Part shown: positions 6,860 to 10,282 of the stretch, one piece after another | How the letters are laid out: every line of letters starts with the position of its first letter | Numbering within the stretch: the stretch's first letter is position 1 | Source: an uncultured Alphaproteobacteria bacterium | GTDB lineage: Bacteria > Pseudomonadota > Alphaproteobacteria > UBA7887 | NCBI GenBank assembly: GCA_913044255.1 | Contig: CAJWOI010000069.1 | Coordinates: 1-10,282 of the forward strand | Length of the DNA: 10,282 bases | Reading direction: 5' to 3' | Translations under genes and position numbers: made by a program | The notes under the pieces: generated by a model | The model's input: the letters and a program-made list of their open reading frames with translations, nothing else | The model's database searches: none | Told to the model about the DNA's origin: nothing

Positions 6860-6867
6860 GGTATGGT
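6848..6867 (+). repeat. 10-bp tandem repeat across a stop codon
   Basis: GAGGTATGGT occurs twice in a row. The first copy encodes the last residues (E-V-W) and the first base of the stop of the 5621 gene; the second copy completes the TGA and continues into the spacer. This may be a small slippage duplication. Confidence 0.8.
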
Positions 6868-7055
6868 TTTTAGAATAGGATTACTGACTATTAGGGACAG
6901 AAAGCGGTGGGCTACATTTAATTCGGTGGTGTTATGTAAACCCCCGCAGCTAGGATCCGTATCAAAAAAATGGATTGGGGCCATCGAAGTAGTTACCTAG
7001 ACCACGCATATCGCAATTTACGCACTCATGCAATAATTGAAGAAGGAGTCGAGCA
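6860..7055. other. 196-base intergenic spacer
   Basis: Separates the 5621 gene from the 7056 group. It contains no convincing open frame on either strand. The right end carries AGAAGGAG about eight bases before the ATG at 7056, a good ribosome binding site. It is the natural place for a promoter of the 7056-7957-8592 group, but I cannot identify a clear -35/-10 pair, and no strong hairpin is visible. Confidence 0.5.
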
Positions 7056-7955
7056 ATGAAAATCTTCTCCGTTCTAAGCATTGTTAGCATCCTTGCGATT
7101 TTCTGCGTAGCATTGCCAGATACTGGATTTGCTGGTGACATGCCTAATCTTCTAATTGTCGGCGAGGATTACGACAAAGACACCATCCCGCGGGATAGTC
7201 GGATATTCAAACGCGTCTTGGATGCCATCTCTAATGAAATTAGCGATCAGGGCTTCGATGTTTTTGATGAAACGGCGATAACCTTAGGAGAATATGTACA
7301 AGGACGTGTCCGGCGTAACGATGCAGAAATTATCGATATTGCCAAGGGTCAAACGCGGCCACCGATTGATGTTCTGGTAATCACATCAATATTTGCCAGT
7401 GCGAAGAAAACGTCCTACACAACCAAAATCAAGGCACGTGTCACGGGGCGCCTCCTAAAGGTTCAAAGCGGTCAGAGGCTTGGCAATTTTGAGGTCGAGA
7501 GCCCTAGCACCTGGACCGCACCAGAGGACTGCACCAGAGAGTGCATGCTCGAGACGGTTGGCAAAAACGCAAAAATATTGGCCCAGGATGTTGGCGCTAT
7601 CCTGGCAGAAAAGCTGGATGATTTGTTGTCGGCTCAAAATTCTGGGTCAGAGGACAAAAAATCCAACGGCGTGGCTAGTCAGTATTTTCTCGTCTTCGAA
7701 CGTTTCACGCCGGACGACATGATGGATATTGAGGAATATCTGTTGGTTTTCAGCGGCTACAAGAACCACCGCCCAGTTTACACAAGCCGCCGACGCCAAG
7801 AGATCTGGTATGAATCACATATTGGTAGCGCCAAACTGGATCGCAATCTGAACAAGATGCTAGTGCACATAGACCTAAAGGGGCGAGTATCATTCTCGGG
7901 CAATGAGTACACCATCACAAAAATAACGAAGCAGAAGAACCGCAAAATCGACTAA
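7056..7955 (+). CDS. Exported LpoB/CsgG-like protein with shared C-terminal module
   Basis: A 299-aa protein with a Sec signal (residues 1-26, cleavage near GFA). Residues 30-200 have the rhythm of the CsgG/LpoB/TolB N-terminal fold: a first strand PNLLIVGEDY, a long helix FKRVLDAISNEISDQG, a second strand (FDVFDETA), then IDVLVITSIFAS and the strand pair TTKIKARVTGRLLKV. Two close cysteines (about 159 and 163, DCTREC) may form a small disulfide loop. Residues 209-295 form a separate beta-alpha-beta-beta-alpha-beta module (YFLVFERFT, GYKNHRPVYTSRRRQEIWY, SAKLDRNLNKML, VSFSGNEYTITKI) that recurs at the end of the 8592 protein. It probably acts in the periplasm on envelope assembly or as a regulator of a peptidoglycan-linked complex. 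The fold assignment is by eye; the C-terminal module family is not recognised. Confidence 0.75.
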   Translation: MKIFSVLSIVSILAIFCVALPDTGFAGDMPNLLIVGEDYDKDTIPRDSRIFKRVLDAISNEISDQGFDVFDETAITLGEYVQGRVRRNDAEIIDIAKGQTRPPIDVLVITSIFASAKKTSYTTKIKARVTGRLLKVQSGQRLGNFEVESPSTWTAPEDCTRECMLETVGKNAKILAQDVGAILAEKLDDLLSAQNSGSEDKKSNGVASQYFLVFERFTPDDMMDIEEYLLVFSGYKNHRPVYTSRRRQEIWYESHIGSAKLDRNLNKMLVHIDLKGRVSFSGNEYTITKITKQKNRKID

Positions 7956-7956
7956 A

Positions 7957-8598
7957 ATGAATGGTAAGAAAATTCAGCCCTGGCCGCGACGGTGCACCGC
8001 CAGGGCCGTCAAGGTTTTGGCGATGTACGAAACGAAGCCACTGAACCAGGTTAGCGATTCATTGGGGCATCTGTTAGCCGCGGCCCTGTTAACTGCCTCT
8101 ATACTCATTTCGATAAGCACAGGCCATGCTGGCACTTATCGAAACCTCAATGAGGTCTTGCAAGAACTTAGGCCCGAGACGGAGAATTTCGGACAAACAG
8201 TCCCGCAGCGATCGATCGACCATTACGTCACGTTTCGCAGCGGTTCATCCGAACTCAGTGAAATCGCTAAACATCAGCTCGACGAACTAGGCGGTGCCAT
8301 CTCGCACCCTTCGCTAGCAAAGTACGGATTTATCATTGCAGGTCATACCGATGCTAGCGGCCCGGTGGATTACAACAAGCGCCTTTATCAAGCTAGGGCC
8401 GCCACAGTCAAGAGCTGCCTGATGCTGAAACACGGGGCGGCAAGCAACCGGCTGACAACCATCGGGTGGGGTGAAGAAAGACTGAAAATACCCCTGCATC
8501 CGCGTGATGCGAGCAACGGCAAAGTAGAAATCACCGCCATCCCCATAGCAGACACAAAATTGCTTCCGGGTCAGTCGAAAGGCGGCCATAAATGGTGA
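7957..8598 (+). CDS. OmpA-like peptidoglycan-binding protein
   Basis: A 213-aa protein; residues about 88-195 form an OmpA C-terminal-like domain. Visible hallmarks are the opening strand YVTFRSGSSELS, GHTDASG (129-135), YNKRLYQARA (139-148) and a closing strand KVEITAI. In OmpA proteins the Asp of the TD motif and the Arg of the following helix (here Asp132 and Arg147) bind the diaminopimelate of peptidoglycan. The usual N-R-R-V-E-I ending is changed to N-G-K-V-E-I. The start is uncertain. The ATG at 7957 follows the previous stop by one base but gives a long basic N-terminus. An ATG at 8023, with AAGG upstream, gives a more usual signal peptide ending GHA. No beta-barrel is present, so this is a periplasmic anchor rather than a porin. 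It overlaps the 8592 gene by seven bases. Confidence 0.85.
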   Translation: MNGKKIQPWPRRCTARAVKVLAMYETKPLNQVSDSLGHLLAAALLTASILISISTGHAGTYRNLNEVLQELRPETENFGQTVPQRSIDHYVTFRSGSSELSEIAKHQLDELGGAISHPSLAKYGFIIAGHTDASGPVDYNKRLYQARAATVKSCLMLKHGAASNRLTTIGWGEERLKIPLHPRDASNGKVEITAIPIADTKLLPGQSKGGHKW

Positions 8599-9809
8599 CC
8601 CTTTTCAACTTTCAAAGGTGCTGTCTGGTTATTGCCCTGTGCCTTTTTTTCGCGGCACCGACCGGCGCAGGAACTCGGGCAGACGGCGTCGAAGCGGTAA
8701 TAAGTCCGTTGGCTGTAGAGCTGTTGAAGCAAATTGATACTTGGCGGACGGACCGTGGCGCTGGCCGGTTACGTGTTGCCATATGGCCAACACGCAAGCA
8801 GTCGGAGATACCAGTCCCGCTTGTAACTGCCCGAACATTTGACGAGGCATTACTTAGCTCGCTCATGTCAATCCGGCCCAAATGGCTGACGATCATCGGT
8901 CGCAAGGAATTAGCAAGTGTTATCGAGAACCAACAGGAGCGTACTGGAAACTTTGCCGATGCTTTGAAGTTTGTCGCCAAGAATTCCGCTGTAGATATTT
9001 TGCTCATACCAGTGGTGCAAATTGATGCGGGGATTACAACGCTCGGCTATAAGGCCGTGAGTGCGGCGGCACAAACCGCCGGCGAAATCATTGCCAAGAC
9101 CATGGCCCACAAGATTGCCCAACGATCTACGTCGAGCGAACTTACAATTGAACAGGCGGTGGCCCAGGCAGTCGAGAAGTTCAGTGAATTTGCCAGCGAC
9201 GTAAACATTCTCTACCTGGGTCCAATATCTTTCGAATCCGAATCAACTAATTGTCAGACTAAGTTGTCGCAATATATTCAAGAACGTATGAGCGAAGGCC
9301 TAACCGACCGGTTTGCCAGCGTGCTGACCGGGCGCAAGGTCATTTTGCATAACCGCGAACCCAATAAGAACAGCCCGAAAGTCGACGGCACCTACGTATT
9401 GATGGGAACTTATTGGGATCTTTCCGGCACAATCGACCTGAGACTAACCCTGCGCCAGTGGCCAAATGGACAAACTGTTTCCTGGTCCGGCCGAGTTCGA
9501 CTGCCAAACCGCTTTGCGATTTCGCAAAGTTATATCCTAATTTTCGAGGGTTTTACGTCCGAGGAAATTTTTGACGTCGAAGAATTATTAGTTACCTTCT
9601 GTGGCTATGCGTCCCATCGACCCGTAAGGATGAGAAATCGACGCTCAGAATATTTTTACACAACAACAAGTGGAGGTGCGCGATTAACCAACAATATACG
9701 GGAAATGTCTAAGTTGTTGGGACTTCCAGTAAAAATTTCTTTTTCAGAGAATAAATTTTCTATTAGAAAGTTAAATAAACGTAAGAAAAAATATAATTGG
9801 ACGAAATAG
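8592..9809 (+). CDS. Exported double CsgG/TolB-like protein with shared C-terminal module
   Basis: A 405-aa protein overlapping the OmpA-like gene by seven bases (ATGGTGA), so probably translationally coupled to it. Residues 1-26 are a Sec signal. Residues 58-150 resemble the CsgG/LpoB N-terminal fold (LRVAIWPTR, a helix TFDEALLSSL, LTIIGRKELASVIENQQERTG, VDILLIPVVQI). A mostly helical insert follows (about 155-205), then a second similar module at 207-310 (NILYLGPISF, helix LSQYIQERMSEGL, TYVLMGTYWDLSGTIDLRLT). This one has lost the typical ligand-like loops. Residues 313-399 match the C-terminal module of the 7056 protein, about 35 of 88 positions identical without gaps by eye. A basic tail ends the protein. 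It likely partners with the 7056 and 7957 proteins in one envelope complex. Function unproven. Confidence 0.77.
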   Translation: MVTLFNFQRCCLVIALCLFFAAPTGAGTRADGVEAVISPLAVELLKQIDTWRTDRGAGRLRVAIWPTRKQSEIPVPLVTARTFDEALLSSLMSIRPKWLTIIGRKELASVIENQQERTGNFADALKFVAKNSAVDILLIPVVQIDAGITTLGYKAVSAAAQTAGEIIAKTMAHKIAQRSTSSELTIEQAVAQAVEKFSEFASDVNILYLGPISFESESTNCQTKLSQYIQERMSEGLTDRFASVLTGRKVILHNREPNKNSPKVDGTYVLMGTYWDLSGTIDLRLTLRQWPNGQTVSWSGRVRLPNRFAISQSYILIFEGFTSEEIFDVEELLVTFCGYASHRPVRMRNRRSEYFYTTTSGGARLTNNIREMSKLLGLPVKISFSENKFSIRKLNKRKKKYNWTK

Positions 9810-9884
9810 ATGGGGCTCGACCACCAGCTGCAACTATTTTCCAGAAACTCCGAGGGGTCGGTGTTACTGAAGCCAGCCTTGTGG

Positions 9885-10247
9885 TCACCATAGAAAAATA
9901 GAGGTCCGACCATTGCTCGTGGCAATACGAAAACCGTTGACGTAGCTCCGGTACACGGTGCCGAACCTGATGCGGATGGCGGCGCGCACGACCCTCGGAG
10001 TGCTGCTCCACGAAGCGCCCCGGCGAACGCGACTACTGCAGTCGCCGGTCTTCCACACATTCGTATCAGACGGCGCCCCCGCATAGCTCTCGTTCCAGCA
10101 ATCTTCCGTCCATTCCCACACATTGCCCAGCATGTCATGGAGACCAAAACCGCTCGCCTTGAACGAGCCCACAGGGTCGTGTACAGATAGTTCTGCAAAA
10201 GTCTGGCAACGAGATATCGGCCATGGCATGCCGAGTGATTGATGAGA
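9885..10247 (-). pseudogene. Truncated formylglycine-generating-enzyme-like (SUMF1) fragment
   Basis: The minus strand encodes the C-terminal half of an FGE/SUMF1-fold protein: PVGSFKASGFGLHDMLGNVW, then EWTEDCWNESYAGAPSD, the RRGASW strand, VRAAIR and a closing NGFRIA. All are hallmark positions of the family. The frame meets a stop at 10248-10250 after only about 25 non-family residues upstream of the PVGSF motif, so the N-terminal half is absent and no good start or ribosome binding site exists (first ATG at 10229). In true FGEs two cysteines sit near VR.A.R; neither is present here, so even an intact parent would probably not make formylglycine. It points against the neighbouring genes and looks like a relic. 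A short expressed product cannot be excluded. Confidence 0.75.
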
Positions 10248-10272
10248 TCACTTTGGTAGAAAGGAGCACACC

Positions 10273-10282
10273 ATGGCCAAGA
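10273..10282 (+). CDS. Start of a gene running off the right edge
   Basis: ATGGCCAAGA at the window end is preceded by AAAGGAG (10260-10266) with a six-base gap, a good ribosome binding site. It begins Met-Ala-Lys. Nothing can be said about the product. Confidence 0.5.

Noticed and set aside
579..9809. Standard curli (csg) or flagellar operon
   Set aside because: CsgG- and FlgT-like folds are present, but no curlin repeats, CsgE/F-like small proteins or flagellar structural genes are seen.
9656..10198. 180-aa minus-strand open frame over the SUMF1 fragment
   Set aside because: Out of frame with the recognisable SUMF1 motifs and overlaps the end of the 8592 gene; a shadow frame.
1..10282. 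CRISPR array, tRNA, rRNA, transposon ends or attachment sites
   Set aside because: No regularly spaced repeats, tRNA-like cloverleaf with CCA region, rRNA-like conserved stretch or terminal inverted repeats flanking a transposase were found by reading both strands.

Overview
This is an accessory region from a Gram-negative bacterium, most likely a proteobacterium. The evidence is an OmpA-like peptidoglycan-binding protein, a twin-arginine signal peptide, many Sec signal peptides and several CsgG/LpoB/FlgT-like envelope folds. Lineage is uncertain; I lean weakly towards Alphaproteobacteria. There are no tRNA or rRNA genes, no CRISPR array and no recognisable transposase.

Layout. Bases 1-578 hold no intact gene, only a short minus-strand coding remnant (144-314) and perhaps the tail of something entering from the left. 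From 579 to 9809 eight plus-strand genes follow, and every one begins with an export signal: (1) 579, a 370-aa CsgG/FlgT-like periplasmic protein; (2) 1758, an Ala-rich helical protein with a twin-arginine signal; (3) 2691, a 545-aa three-module protein ending in a CsgG-like domain; (4) 4318, a shorter paralogue of the N-terminal module of gene 3; (5) 5001, a small six-cysteine secreted protein; (6) 5621, a 412-aa secreted protein of unknown family; (7) 7056, a LpoB/CsgG-like protein with a distinctive C-terminal module; (8) 7957, an OmpA-like protein. A ninth plus-strand gene, 8592, has two CsgG/TolB-like modules and the same C-terminal module as 7056, and also carries an export signal, so the cluster totals nine genes. 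After it lies a minus-strand, N-terminally truncated formylglycine-generating-enzyme-like (SUMF1) fragment (9885-10247). The start of a new plus-strand gene with a good ribosome binding site is at 10273.

The genes fall into short co-translated groups. 2691-4318-5001 overlap by 11 and 4 bases, and 7056-7957-8592 are spaced by 1 base or overlap by 7. A perfect 17-bp stem-loop plus a second hairpin lies between 1758 and 2691, and a 196-base gap separates 5621 from 7056. Base composition also changes: 5621 is strikingly AT-rich, while 7056-9809 is closer to even.

My reading is an uncharacterised cell-envelope assembly. Several CsgG/FlgT/LpoB-type modules could form an outer-membrane-associated scaffold, the OmpA-like protein could fix it to peptidoglycan, and small disulfide-rich and Tat-exported proteins could be partners or clients. 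There are no CsgA/B/E/F-like curli subunits and no flagellar genes in the window, so it is neither a normal curli locus nor a flagellar one. The joint function is inference; the export signals, paralogy and shared modules are visible in the sequence.
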